From NCBI GenBank assembly GCA_024405635.1, contig JAKSOL010000003.1:124001-188000 (forward strand): a stretch of 64,000 nt of DNA, written 5' to 3'. Shown in pieces: positions 45,623-53,353 of this stretch; the stretch's first letter is position 1, and each line of letters opens with the position of its first letter. Source of the DNA: Salinivirgaceae bacterium (GTDB lineage Bacteria > Bacteroidota > Bacteroidia > Bacteroidales > SZUA-534). Below the pieces are notes generated by a model that had not been told where the DNA came from, did no database searches, and worked only from the letters and a program-made list of their open reading frames with translations. Both the position numbers and the translations under genes were made by a program.

Positions 45623-45630
45623 CAAATGTA
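45623..45630 (-). promoter_or_regulatory. Candidate -7 element of the oxoamine synthase gene
   Basis: TACATTTG on the minus strand, 37 bases before the ATG. No -33 box at standard spacing is visible. Confidence 0.35.
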
Positions 45631-45742
45631 TTAAAAATAGTACAACGACTATGGGTACAAACACCCACTATTACACGTTTTGCGTACGTTTTAGGTTTAC
45701 TAATTTTCGTGTAGTTGTTTGTTGGAAATTACCATCAATTTG

Positions 45743-46141
45743 CTATGCCACACCTTTCAACTCTATTTCAAAAATTAAGGTTGAGTTTGCAGGAATACTG
45801 TCCATTCCTCTTGATCCGTATCCCATTTCGGCTGACATGTATATTTCCCATTTGTCGCCAACGCACATATAAGGAATTGCAGCTTGCCAACCTCGAATTA
45901 GTTTGGTTAAGTGAAAAGCATCAGGATAACTTTGCTCCACATTGCTGTCAAATATTCGCCCATTTATCAGCCTACCAGTATAATAAACCGATACCACACT
46001 GTTTGTTCGGGCTTGCATTCCATCGCCTGTTTGCAATACTTTGTAATATAGCCCATTAGTAATGCGTTTAATGTCTTCTTGTTTGCTTATTTCATCAAGA
46101 AAGTCAAGGTTTTTTTGCTTGTAGATTTCTTTGTTATTCAT
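45743..46141 (-). CDS. FKBP-type peptidyl-prolyl cis-trans isomerase
   Basis: A 132-residue protein. After a short helical lead (about residues 1-30) the FKBP fold is clear: GLYYKVLQTGDG, VVSVYYTGRLINGRIFDS, LIRGWQAAIPYMCVGDKWEIYM, and MGYGSRGMDSIPANSTLIFEIEL. It accelerates proline isomerisation in protein folding. There is no signal peptide, so it is cytoplasmic unless the N-terminus is misplaced. It lies 71 bases downstream of rnz on the same strand. Confidence 0.93.
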   Translation of the reverse strand: MNNKEIYKQKNLDFLDEISKQEDIKRITNGLYYKVLQTGDGMQARTNSVVSVYYTGRLINGRIFDSNVEQSYPDAFHLTKLIRGWQAAIPYMCVGDKWEIYMSAEMGYGSRGMDSIPANSTLIFEIELKGVA

Positions 46142-46212
46142 AATAATGTGCTATTTTATAATTAGTTATTAGAAATAATGCTTTTGAAAAGCACCATAAC
46201 TTTTGGCAAAAG

Positions 46213-47127
46213 CTATTTTACTTCAAATTCGTCACCGTCGTTTGTTAAATATGTTTCAGCAAACACTTGTCGAGCTTCGTTTTGCAGAATTGTCAAATCT
46301 TTGTACCGGTTAGAATAATGACCAATCAATAACCGTTTAACATTTGCCGAAGCCGCAATTTCAGCTGCTTGACGGGCTGTAGAGTGGTGCATCGTTTTTG
46401 CACGTTCTGCATTGTCGTTGGCGTATGTTGCTTCGTGGTAAAGCAAATCGACTCCGTCTATCCATGGCACTATTTTGTTCAACTTTACGGTGTCTGATAC
46501 AAAGGCGTATGAGTGTGGAGGTTCTGGGTCTTTGGTTAAAAATTTGTTCTCAAAAAAACGCCCATCGGGAGAGGTGTAGTCGGCACCTTCTTTTATGCTT
46601 TGTAATTTACTTATAGGTATCTCTAAAGCTTTGGCCATTTCTCCATTTAGGTGTCGCAGCCTATTTTTTTCTTTAAACAAAAATCCGCAAGTTGGTATGC
46701 GGTGTCTAAGTGGAAATGAATAGATTGTCAGTTTGTCGTCTTCATACAAAAGATTCAATCCCGAATATTCCAAATGGTGAAAAATTATATTGAATCCAAT
46801 TGGATGGTCAAAAGTGTCAAGAAAACAATTAATAAGTGTTTCAAGTTGGTGGTTTGCATATATGTGTAGGTCGTTTGTTCGACCTTGTAGTCCCATGCTT
46901 GAAATTAAACCAGGCAAACCAAGGTAGTGGTCGCCGTGCAAGTGACTGATAAATATGTGATTTATGCGTAGCGGATTTATTTTGTATTGGCGCATACGTA
47001 TTTGTGCGCCTTCGCCACAATCGATTAAAAAAAACCGCTCAAGCACGTTGAGCACTTGAGCGGTTGAGTATCTATTGGGTGTAGGTGTTGCAGAGCTACA
47101 ACCTAATATTTTCAAGCTAAAAGACAT
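46213..47127 (-). CDS. rnz: Ribonuclease Z
   Basis: A 304-residue tRNA 3'-processing endonuclease. It shows LGCSSATPTPNRYSTAQ at the start, the metal site ISHLHGDHYLGLPGL, the YHEATYAND region and the C-terminal LIGHYSNRYKD. RNase Z cuts the 3' trailer of tRNA precursors, relevant for tRNA-Asp here, which lacks an encoded CCA. It follows the STAS gene by six bases. Confidence 0.95.
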   Translation of the reverse strand: MSFSLKILGCSSATPTPNRYSTAQVLNVLERFFLIDCGEGAQIRMRQYKINPLRINHIFISHLHGDHYLGLPGLISSMGLQGRTNDLHIYANHQLETLINCFLDTFDHPIGFNIIFHHLEYSGLNLLYEDDKLTIYSFPLRHRIPTCGFLFKEKNRLRHLNGEMAKALEIPISKLQSIKEGADYTSPDGRFFENKFLTKDPEPPHSYAFVSDTVKLNKIVPWIDGVDLLYHEATYANDNAERAKTMHHSTARQAAEIAASANVKRLLIGHYSNRYKDLTILQNEARQVFAETYLTNDGDEFEVK

Positions 47128-47133
47128 AAGTCT

Positions 47134-47484
47134 TTATTCGCTAAGAATAATTTTTTTAGCAGAGTCAATGTCTTTTGTAATGTTGAGAACTGTGTCAAGT
47201 TGCGAGATTGTAATCAAGCGTTCAACAGCAGTTTGCAATCCAACAAGCACAAATGTTCCGCTTGCATTTTTGCATAGACGATTGGCCACCAAAATGGCGC
47301 TTAAACCAGATGAATCACAATAGCGGCAATTGCTTAAATCAAGAATTATGTTCTTTTCACCATTACCAGCAATAAGTACTAGTTCTGATTTAAGTGATGG
47401 CGCAATGTGTGTGTCCAATTTGTCAATCAACACTTCAATTTGTGTAAAATTGTCTAGTTTTTCTATTTTGAATTCCATAGTCAA
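47134..47484 (-). CDS. STAS domain protein (anti-sigma factor antagonist type)
   Basis: A 116-residue single STAS domain. The conserved phosphorylatable region is LDLSNCRYCDSSGLSAILVAN, with Ser in DSSGL. Such proteins bind and titrate anti-sigma factors or other switch kinases. No anti-sigma factor gene is adjacent; the partner must be elsewhere. It lies six bases before rnz. Confidence 0.9.
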   Translation of the reverse strand: MTMEFKIEKLDNFTQIEVLIDKLDTHIAPSLKSELVLIAGNGEKNIILDLSNCRYCDSSGLSAILVANRLCKNASGTFVLVGLQTAVERLITISQLDTVLNITKDIDSAKKIILSE

Positions 47485-47543
47485 ATATGTTGGTTTGGTT
47501 TTCTCAAAGATAACAAAACAATTTTCCCTGCAACTATTTTTTA

Positions 47544-49358
47544 TTATTCTTCAGCTTTTTTATCGCTTTTTTTAGCCTTTTTTGACATTTCGTCTTTCAA
47601 GGCAGCTAGTTCTGCGATGTCACCAAGAGTGGTTTTCTCCAATGTGTCAGCCAATTTTTTGGTTGCTTTCTTGGTTGTTTTAGCAGCTGCTTCTTTTTTA
47701 GCCTTTTCTTCGCTACGTTTTTCGTCTTCAAATGTGCGAGAGTGGCTTACAATAATTTTCTTGCTGTCTTTGTTGAACTCAAGAACTTTGAAGCTCAATT
47801 TTTCGTCAGCTTTTGCTGCTGTACCATCTTCCTTAATAAGGTGTTTTGGTGTTGCAAAACCTTCAACTCCGTAAGGCAAAGCAATTACAGCTCCCTTTTC
47901 TGACAACTCGGTGATGGTTCCTTCGTGGATTGAGTCAACAGTAAATGTTTCTTCAAATGCATCCCATGGGTTGTCTTCCAATTGTTTGTGACCCAAACGC
48001 AAGCGACGGTTGTCAACGTCAATTTCCAAAACAACAACCTCAATGTCAGCACCAATTGCGGTGAATTCTCCTGGGTGTTTGATTTTCTTGGTCCAGCTCA
48101 AGTCTGAAATGTGAATCAAACCGTCGATACCTTCTTCAATTTCAACAAAGATGCCGAAGTTGGTGAAGTTGCGAACTTTTGCGGTGTGTTTTGTGCCAAT
48201 AGCATATTTCTCGCCAATGTTCTCCCATGGATCTGGACGAAGTTGTTTCATGCCCAATGACATTTTGCGCTCCTCGCGGTCAAGAGTCAAGATAACTGCT
48301 TCTACCTCGTCGCCAATTTTAAGGAACTCGTTAGCGCTACGTAGGTGTTGGCTCCATGACATTTCTGAAACGTGGATAAGACCCTCAACTCCTGGGGCAA
48401 TCTCAACAAATGCACCGTAATCGGCAATAACAACTACTTTACCTTTAACGTGGTCACCAACTTTTTGGTCAGCGTTTAGAGCATCCCATGGGTGAGGAGT
48501 AAGTTGTTTCAAGCCAAGAGCGATACGTTTTTTCTCGTTGTCGAAATCAAGGATAACAACGTTAAGTTTTTGATCAAGAGCAACAATCTCTTCTGGGTGT
48601 TGGATACGGCCCCATGAAAGGTCGGTGATGTGAATTAAACCATCTACGCCGCCAAGGTCGATGAATACACCGTAAGAGGTGATGTTTTTAACTGTACCCT
48701 CAAGTACTTGACCAACTTCCAATTTAGAGATGATGTCTTTCTTTTGAGCTTCAAGTTCTGCCTCGATAAGAGCTTTGTGTGATACAACAACGTTTTTGAA
48801 TTCGTGGTTGATTTTAACAACTTTGAATTCCATTGTTTTACCTACATAAACGTCATAGTCACGAATTTGTTTAACATCAATTTGTGAACCTGGAAGGAAT
48901 GCTTCGATGCCAAATACATCTACAATCATACCACCCTTTGTGCGACATTTGATGTAACCTTTGATGATTTCGTTTTCTTCCAATGCTTGGTTTACACGAT
49001 CCCATGATTTCAAAGCGCGTGCGCGTTTGTGTGAAAGTGTAAGTTGACCGTTGCGGTCCTCTTGTGTTTCAACGTAAACCTCAACTTTGTCTCCAATTTT
49101 AAGGTCTGGGTTGTAACGGAATTCGCTGGCGTTGATTACGCCTTCTGATTTGTAACCAATGTTTACCAACACCTCACGTTTGTTGATTGAAACGATGGTT
49201 CCTTCAAACACTTCGCCTTCTGATACTGAAGAAAGTGTGTTGCTGTAAAGTTGTTCTAGATTGGCGTGTTCCTCTGCGGTAACAACAATGCCTTTTTCAT
49301 AGGCTTCCCAATCGAAGTTTTCCAATGATGCGTTTGCACCAGAATTTTGATTGTTCAT
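47544..49358 (-). CDS. rpsA: 30S ribosomal protein S1
   Basis: About 604 residues with six S1 RNA-binding repeats (for example GEVFEGTIVSINKREVLVNIGYKSEG, DHVKGKVVVIADYGAFVEI, TKHTAKVRNFTNFGIFVEIEEG, each read in part). It recruits mRNA to the 30S subunit, important in a phylum with weak Shine-Dalgarno sites. The open frame continues upstream to 49409, but the ATG at 49358 (MNNQNSGANASLENFDWE) is the likely start because a promoter sits at 49407-49438. The C-terminal 70 residues are Lys/Ala/Glu-rich. Confidence 0.95.
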   Translation of the reverse strand: MNNQNSGANASLENFDWEAYEKGIVVTAEEHANLEQLYSNTLSSVSEGEVFEGTIVSINKREVLVNIGYKSEGVINASEFRYNPDLKIGDKVEVYVETQEDRNGQLTLSHKRARALKSWDRVNQALEENEIIKGYIKCRTKGGMIVDVFGIEAFLPGSQIDVKQIRDYDVYVGKTMEFKVVKINHEFKNVVVSHKALIEAELEAQKKDIISKLEVGQVLEGTVKNITSYGVFIDLGGVDGLIHITDLSWGRIQHPEEIVALDQKLNVVILDFDNEKKRIALGLKQLTPHPWDALNADQKVGDHVKGKVVVIADYGAFVEIAPGVEGLIHVSEMSWSQHLRSANEFLKIGDEVEAVILTLDREERKMSLGMKQLRPDPWENIGEKYAIGTKHTAKVRNFTNFGIFVEIEEGIDGLIHISDLSWTKKIKHPGEFTAIGADIEVVVLEIDVDNRRLRLGHKQLEDNPWDAFEETFTVDSIHEGTITELSEKGAVIALPYGVEGFATPKHLIKEDGTAAKADEKLSFKVLEFNKDSKKIIVSHSRTFEDEKRSEEKAKKEAAAKTTKKATKKLADTLEKTTLGDIAELAALKDEMSKKAKKSDKKAEE

Positions 49359-49406
49359 TAAAATGTTTAAAATTAATAAGTTAGACTTTATTTTGTAAAA
49401 ATCGCG

Positions 49407-49438
49407 CAAAAGTAATCTATTTGAACTAATTATACAAA
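49407..49438 (-). promoter_or_regulatory. Promoter of rpsA
   Basis: On the minus strand TTTG (49438-49435), a 20-base spacer, then TACTTTTG (49414-49407). Full consensus match; transcription would begin near 49400, about 40 bases before the chosen ATG. Confidence 0.75.
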
Positions 49439-49610
49439 AATGTTTGGCTTGTTTTTAATGTGTGGTTGTTAATTGTAATTTGTTTTGCATCAGCATTTTG
49501 TTGCAGTTTGCTTTGCTCTTTTTTTATTCAATTACAACATTTGGAGTTTTGTGCGGTTGTTGCTGAATGTTTAATATGTGTAGATTGTGTGTGGGTGTGG
49601 TTATAAATAT

Positions 49611-49641
49611 CAACGGCCAAGCGTGTTTTGCTTAGCCGTTG
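49611..49641 (-). terminator. Hairpin after proC
   Basis: CAACGGC-C-AAGC pairs with GCTT-A-GCCGTTG (11 bp with one mismatch), 25 bases past the proC stop. The T-run on the minus strand is poor, so termination strength is uncertain. The rest of the 49439-49610 stretch is GT-rich and shows nothing else recognisable. Confidence 0.5.
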
Positions 49642-49666
49642 AAATGTTTTATTTATTGTTGGGTTG

Positions 49667-50446
49667 CTATTTCAATCCTGCCTTTAATGACCGTATTACT
49701 GCACTGTTGAATCCTGCATGGTCTAGTTCGTTCAGTCCCTTGATTGTTACTCCGCCTGGTGTGGTAACTTTATCAATGGCTTCTTCAGGATGCCAGCCTG
49801 TTTCTTTTAAAAGAGAAACGGCGCCTTGCATTGTTTGTAGTGCTATTTGCTTTGCTTGATTGGGATAAAATCCCATTTCGCATCCGCCTTCCATTTGTGC
49901 GCGTATGTAACGCATTACGTATGCTATGCCACAGCTTGCCATCATCATGCCAGGACCTACAAGGTTTTCGGCTACTACAAGTGTGTCGCCAACTATGTCG
50001 TATAATTCTTTAACTTGAGATTGTGCCTCGTCGGTTGCTGATTTGCCTTTTGCTATGAAACTCATGCTGGCTCCAAATTCTGCAGCAATGTTTGGTATTA
50101 CGTAAAACAAGTTGCCTTCGGATTCTAGAGCTTCTGCAAGTTTGTCGGTGGTGAAATTGGCTGCATCCGATACAATAATCTGTTTCTTTAAATCCAAAAT
50201 AGGTTTTATTTCGCCAATCACTATAGGCATAAGCCATGGTTTTACTACCAATATAATAATGTCGGCGCCTTGGGCTGCCTCAATATTGTTTGTGGTTGTG
50301 GTTATTTGCGGATATTTCGATTTGAAACTATCAAGTAGTTGCTCGTTTTTGTCGGCTATGGTTATGTTGTCAACCTTGCCACTTTTTGCCCAACCGTGTA
50401 TGAGCGCTCCGCCCATGTTTCCGGCCCCAATTACAGTAAGTTTCAT
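49667..50446 (-). CDS. proC: Pyrroline-5-carboxylate reductase
   Basis: A 259-residue enzyme that makes proline from pyrroline-5-carboxylate with NAD(P)H. The N-terminal dinucleotide fold is KLTVIGAGNMGGALIHGW; the C-terminal dimerisation part has VGPGMMMASCGIAYVMRYI and the signature TTPGGVTIKGLNELDHAGF. The ATG at 50446 is preferred over an in-frame Met at 50476 because the conserved fold begins there and a -7 element lies at 50474-50481. Confidence 0.94.
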   Translation of the reverse strand: MKLTVIGAGNMGGALIHGWAKSGKVDNITIADKNEQLLDSFKSKYPQITTTTNNIEAAQGADIIILVVKPWLMPIVIGEIKPILDLKKQIIVSDAANFTTDKLAEALESEGNLFYVIPNIAAEFGASMSFIAKGKSATDEAQSQVKELYDIVGDTLVVAENLVGPGMMMASCGIAYVMRYIRAQMEGGCEMGFYPNQAKQIALQTMQGAVSLLKETGWHPEEAIDKVTTPGGVTIKGLNELDHAGFNSAVIRSLKAGLK

Positions 50447-50473
50447 TGTGCTTTTGTTTTTTTTTAACTGCGG

Positions 50474-50481
50474 CAAAGGTA
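50474..50481 (-). promoter_or_regulatory. Candidate -7 element of proC
   Basis: TACCTTTG on the minus strand, 28 bases before the ATG at 50446; no clear -33 box. The following 50482-50680 is AT-rich and shows nothing else I can support. Confidence 0.4.
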
Positions 50482-50684
50482 AGAATTTTGGAATTGCTGA
50501 TTAGTGTGTAATTTTTGGCTACAATGAAATTTGATTTCATGTGTAAGAGGGGACTTTTGTATTAATTTATGATGGAAGTTGTAGTTTGGTATGAGAAATA
50601 TTGTTATATATTTGCTCTCCATTTTTAACAACAAAAACAAATTTTTAATATGTCGATGTGTAGTGCTATGTTATTGTGTATCAA

Positions 50685-50692
50685 TAATTTTG
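50685..50692 (+). promoter_or_regulatory. Candidate -7 element just upstream of the (AC)n tract
   Basis: TAATTTTG fits TAnnTTTG. A transcript from here would begin near 50699 and carry the AC repeat and the hairpins that follow. The -33 region lacks TTTG or TTG at standard spacing, so support is weak. Confidence 0.3.
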
Positions 50693-50711
50693 TATTCTCG
50701 CAAAATTTATT

Positions 50712-50760
<49 letters not shown>

Positions 50761-50778
50761 ACCATTTAGATATATAGT

Positions 50779-50795
50779 TGTCGGCCTTGCCGACA
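50779..50795 (+). other. Small perfect hairpin in the leader
   Basis: TGTCGGC pairs with GCCGACA around a CTT loop, 20 bases after the AC tract. It lies between the repeat and the terminator-like hairpin; no T-run follows. Confidence 0.55.
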
Positions 50796-50808
50796 CAATA
50801 ATACATAG

Positions 50809-50850
50809 AGCGCTTGCCATGCTGCATTTGCAGTTGGCAGCGCTTTTTTT
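50809..50850 (+). terminator. Terminator-like hairpin in the leader of the 50915 gene
   Basis: AGCGC-T-TGCCA (50809-50819) pairs with TGGCA-GCGCT (50835-50844), with a smaller CTGC/GCAG stem inside the loop, followed by a run of T. It sits 65 bases before a start codon in the same direction, so it either ends a short upstream RNA or acts as an attenuator. Confidence 0.7.
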
Positions 50851-50914
50851 GTTTTACGCGCTATGTTCAGCGAGAAACTTAAAATTTAGAAATTAAAACG
50901 TAACAATTTGAACT

Positions 50915-51424
50915 ATGCACAAAAAGCTAATTTCCGCGCTCCTTCTGCTTGCAGCAAGCAGCGGAGCAATGGCCGACAATGTGCCGGGTTTGACGGTGGA
51001 GTACCTAAACTCCAACACGCCAGCCTACACCAAGGCCATAAGCACCATTGGGCGACTCACCTTTAGTGGCGGCAATGCCACGCTTGAGTTTGCCGACAAT
51101 AGCACCGCCAACCTTGGCGCACTAACCGACATAAAGCAAATACGTTTTGCTGAGGTTGACGAGAAAAACCTAACTCCCAACACACCAGTAACGCCGCCCG
51201 ATGGCATTGCCGATGCACAAGTGCGAGTTAAGGTTTATCCCAATCCAACCGCCAACCGCCTAACAGTGGAAGGTATAGCCGAAGGCGAAACCGTTAGACT
51301 ATTTAACGCCAACGGCCAGCAAGTGCTAAAAGCCACCGAAACCACCATTGATATGAGCCAATTTACAGCAGGCGATTACCTATTGCAAGTAGGAGCAAAC
51401 GTGGTTAAGGTTGTGAAGAAATAA
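50915..51424 (+). CDS. Small secreted protein with type IX C-terminal sorting domain
   Basis: A 169-residue exported protein. A signal peptide (KKLISALLLLAASSGAMA) is followed by a short domain (LTVEYLNSNTPAYTKAISTI, LTFSGGNATLEFADNST, IKQIRFAEVDEKN), a Pro/Thr-rich linker near residue 90, then a T9SS type A C-terminal domain: VKVYPNPTANRLTVEGIAEG, LFNANGQQVL, and a terminal GDYLLQVGANVVKVVKK. It should be secreted through the T9SS and attached at the surface. The N-terminal domain resembles the first 50 residues of the next gene product, so the two are probably related. Its upstream region holds the AC microsatellite and a terminator-like hairpin. Confidence 0.82.
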   Translation: MHKKLISALLLLAASSGAMADNVPGLTVEYLNSNTPAYTKAISTIGRLTFSGGNATLEFADNSTANLGALTDIKQIRFAEVDEKNLTPNTPVTPPDGIADAQVRVKVYPNPTANRLTVEGIAEGETVRLFNANGQQVLKATETTIDMSQFTAGDYLLQVGANVVKVVKK

Positions 51425-51446
51425 ATGAATAAACCACAAATTTAAT

Positions 51447-51471
51447 GTAGAGACGAGGCATGCCGCGTCTC
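51447..51471. repeat. 25-base palindromic repeat, copy 1
   Basis: GTAGAGACGAGGCATGCCGC followed by GTCTC, an imperfect palindrome between the two secreted protein genes. It shares its core and length with the copies at 53098 and 53150. Intergenic REP-like element. Confidence 0.75.
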
Positions 51472-51510
51472 AAAAACAAAAAATTGAAACAAATAAAAAA
51501 ACAATAAAAC

Positions 51511-53016
51511 ATGAAGAAACAAATACTAACCGCCGCCATAGCCATAATGGCCATAGGCGCCACAGCTCAAGAAAAAGTGCGCGTACACAACGGCACCCAG
51601 AGCTATGTAACCGAAATAGAATACATAACCTTTGATGCCACCGAAGCTGACCAAGCCATTTCGGTTGATGAATTGCAGAAAGAAAACACTCAGCTTTCTA
51701 CCGAAAAAGCAGCATTGGTAGCCGATACTGCAACTTTAAAAGCAGCCAATACAAAACTAGAATCATTTTTGAAAGAAAAATTGTTGTACGATGATTATGT
51801 TGATTATGTACCAATTTTACATGAGAGTGTTGACCTTGGTCTCTCGGTAAAATGGGCAACAATGAATGTTGGAGCCACTAAGCCCGAAGATTATGGTAAT
51901 TATATTGCATGGGGCGAAACCAAAACAAAAAGTGAGTACAACTGGGATACATACATAGTAGAACAAGGATCATTTATAGGCGACAATAAAACCGTATTAG
52001 ATCCAGAAGACGATGCTGCTGCTGCCAACTGGGGCGGCGATTGGGTTATGCCATCGGAAGCCGACTGGAGGGAGATCTATTATAACTGCACCTACGAGTG
52101 GACAACCCAGAATGGCGTTAACGGCTACAAGATTACGGGCACTAACGGCAACTCCATTTTCCTTCCTGCCGCTGGTTGTCGTTACTACGGCGACCTCAGC
52201 GGCGGGGGGGCTATCGGATACTACTGGTCGTCGCTCGACGGGGGCTACTCGGGCGGCGGCCGTACCCTGTACTTCGACGGGGGATTCTTCTACCCTTGGA
52301 GCAGCAACAGCCGTTACTACGGCCAGTCGGTTCGCCCTGTGTGCCCTTCCGCAGGAAATACCAATGGTCATGTGGCCGTAGACCTTGGCTTGCCAAGCGG
52401 CAAACTGTGGGCAGATTGCAATGTAGGCGCCAGCACGCCAGAGGCTAGCGGCGACTATTTTGCATGGGGCGAAACCGAGGCTAAGGAGAATTATTGTTGG
52501 AGCACCTACAAGCACATGCCGAGTGGGAAGTCGGAGTGGTACTATATCAACAAGTATCAGGCAGACGACCATCAGCTTGACGGCTCATGGTACAAGGATG
52601 TGAAGTACTGCAACCAAGGCGACAAGAAGACAACGCTCGAGGTAAAGGACGACGTGGCAACACAGTCGTGGGGCTCAGAATGGCGGATGCCAACGGCTGC
52701 CGAGTGGGAAGAGCTCTACGACAACACAACCCAGACATGGACAAACGACTATGAGGGTACAGGCGTTAAGGGCTATATCCTCACCAGCACCAAGGAAGGA
52801 TATGAGGGCGCTTCTATTTTCCTTCCTGCCGCTGGTTATCGTAACTACGGCAACCTCGACGGCGGGGGTTCTATCGGCTACTACTGGTCGTCGTCGCTCC
52901 GCGGGGACAGCTCGCACTGCGGCCGTAGCCTGTATTTCTACGAGGGCCACTTCAACCCTTGGAACTACGACATCCGTTACGTCGGCCAGTCGGTTCGCCC
53001 TGTGTGCAAACCATAG
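51511..53016 (+). CDS. Secreted protein with two FISUMP-type domains carrying DGR-like variable regions
   Basis: A 501-residue exported protein: signal peptide (about residues 1-19), a short strand-rich segment (VRVHNGTQSYVTEIEYITFD), a coiled coil (about 55-95, ELQKENTQLSTEKAAL), and two repeats of the Fibrobacter-type paralogous domain, expected to have a C-type-lectin-like fold. Domain A spans about 109-278 and domain B about 290-499. Each starts VDLGL, has a WGET segment and ends GYYWSS...GQSVRPVC. Residues 216-278 and 436-499 are encoded by nearly identical, GC-rich DNA that differs in 24 codons. All 20 amino-acid-changing codons keep their third base and 17 are NNC, as in variable regions of diversity-generating retroelements. 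It ends three residues after domain B and lacks an obvious T9SS sorting domain. Confidence 0.82.
   Translation: MKKQILTAAIAIMAIGATAQEKVRVHNGTQSYVTEIEYITFDATEADQAISVDELQKENTQLSTEKAALVADTATLKAANTKLESFLKEKLLYDDYVDYVPILHESVDLGLSVKWATMNVGATKPEDYGNYIAWGETKTKSEYNWDTYIVEQGSFIGDNKTVLDPEDDAAAANWGGDWVMPSEADWREIYYNCTYEWTTQNGVNGYKITGTNGNSIFLPAAGCRYYGDLSGGGAIGYYWSSLDGGYSGGGRTLYFDGGFFYPWSSNSRYYGQSVRPVCPSAGNTNGHVAVDLGLPSGKLWADCNVGASTPEASGDYFAWGETEAKENYCWSTYKHMPSGKSEWYYINKYQADDHQLDGSWYKDVKYCNQGDKKTTLEVKDDVATQSWGSEWRMPTAAEWEELYDNTTQTWTNDYEGTGVKGYILTSTKEGYEGASIFLPAAGYRNYGNLDGGGSIGYYWSSSLRGDSSHCGRSLYFYEGHFNPWNYDIRYVGQSVRPVCKP
52156..52344 (+). repeat. Variable-region-like segment A (63 codons)
   Basis: End of the first FISUMP domain, starting IFLPAAG and ending SVRPVC. 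Aligned with 52816-53007 it shows 31 base differences and one codon indel: 14 at codon position 1, 13 at position 2 and 4 at position 3 (manual count). Ordinary paralogues differ most at position 3. The invariant 3' end (GGCCAGTCGGTTCGCCCTGT) would match the region of a DGR target that pairs with the template. Confidence 0.75.
52816..53007 (+). repeat. Variable-region-like segment B (64 codons)
   Basis: End of the second FISUMP domain and of the gene. It is the homologue of 52156-52344, 660 bases downstream at its start. Variable codons here include AAC, GAC, CGC, AGC, CAC, TGC, TAC, ATC and GTC, all derivable from AAC by changing A. A hairpin follows 22 bases after the stop codon, a position where DGR targets often have one. 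Confidence 0.75.
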
Positions 53017-53038
53017 ATAATTGTAAACGCAACCATAC

Positions 53039-53073
53039 AAAGGCATTGTCAGCACACGGCAATGCCTTTTTTG
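53039..53073 (+). terminator. Intrinsic terminator after the FISUMP gene
   Basis: AAAGGCATTG (53039-53048) pairs with CAATGCCTTT (53060-53069) around an 11-base loop, followed by T. Besides terminating, its place just after segment B recalls the hairpin next to DGR variable regions. Confidence 0.85.
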
Positions 53074-53097
53074 TTTTCTGTAAAAACGTTGTGCAAT

Positions 53098-53122
53098 GAG
53101 ACGTGGCATGCCGCGTTTCTAC
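53098..53122. repeat. 25-base palindromic repeat, copy 2 (inverse orientation)
   Basis: GAGACGTGGCATGCCGCGTT then TCTAC; its reverse complement aligns with copy 1 over the full 25 bases with three mismatches by eye. Confidence 0.75.
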
Positions 53123-53149
53123 GGGTTTTCGGTATGAGAAATTGAGTTT

Positions 53150-53174
53150 GTAGAGACGTCGCACGCGGCGTCTC
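53150..53174. repeat. 25-base palindromic repeat, copy 3
   Basis: GTAGAGACGTCGCACGCGGC then GTCTC, same ends as copy 1 with a changed centre that keeps the arms partly complementary. The remaining 53175-53353 is a leader-like stretch without recognisable sites. Confidence 0.7.
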
Positions 53175-53353
53175 CCAATGCAAAAATGCAATGTCTCAAA
53201 ACCAATGCAAAACACTCCACGTGTGTACCAAAATCGCGTTTAATAATGCAACTGGCTTGTTATTATTTGTGAATTTCTATTTGTGTGCATGCGCTCACCA
53301 ATACCGATAATTGTGTACATTAGCACCACGTTGTTATTTTTTTTTAGAGATAC

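Noticed and set aside
51997..53215. Long minus-strand open frames opposite the FISUMP gene
   Set aside because: Arg/Ala/Pro-rich shadows produced by the GC-rich repeats; no start context or homology by eye.
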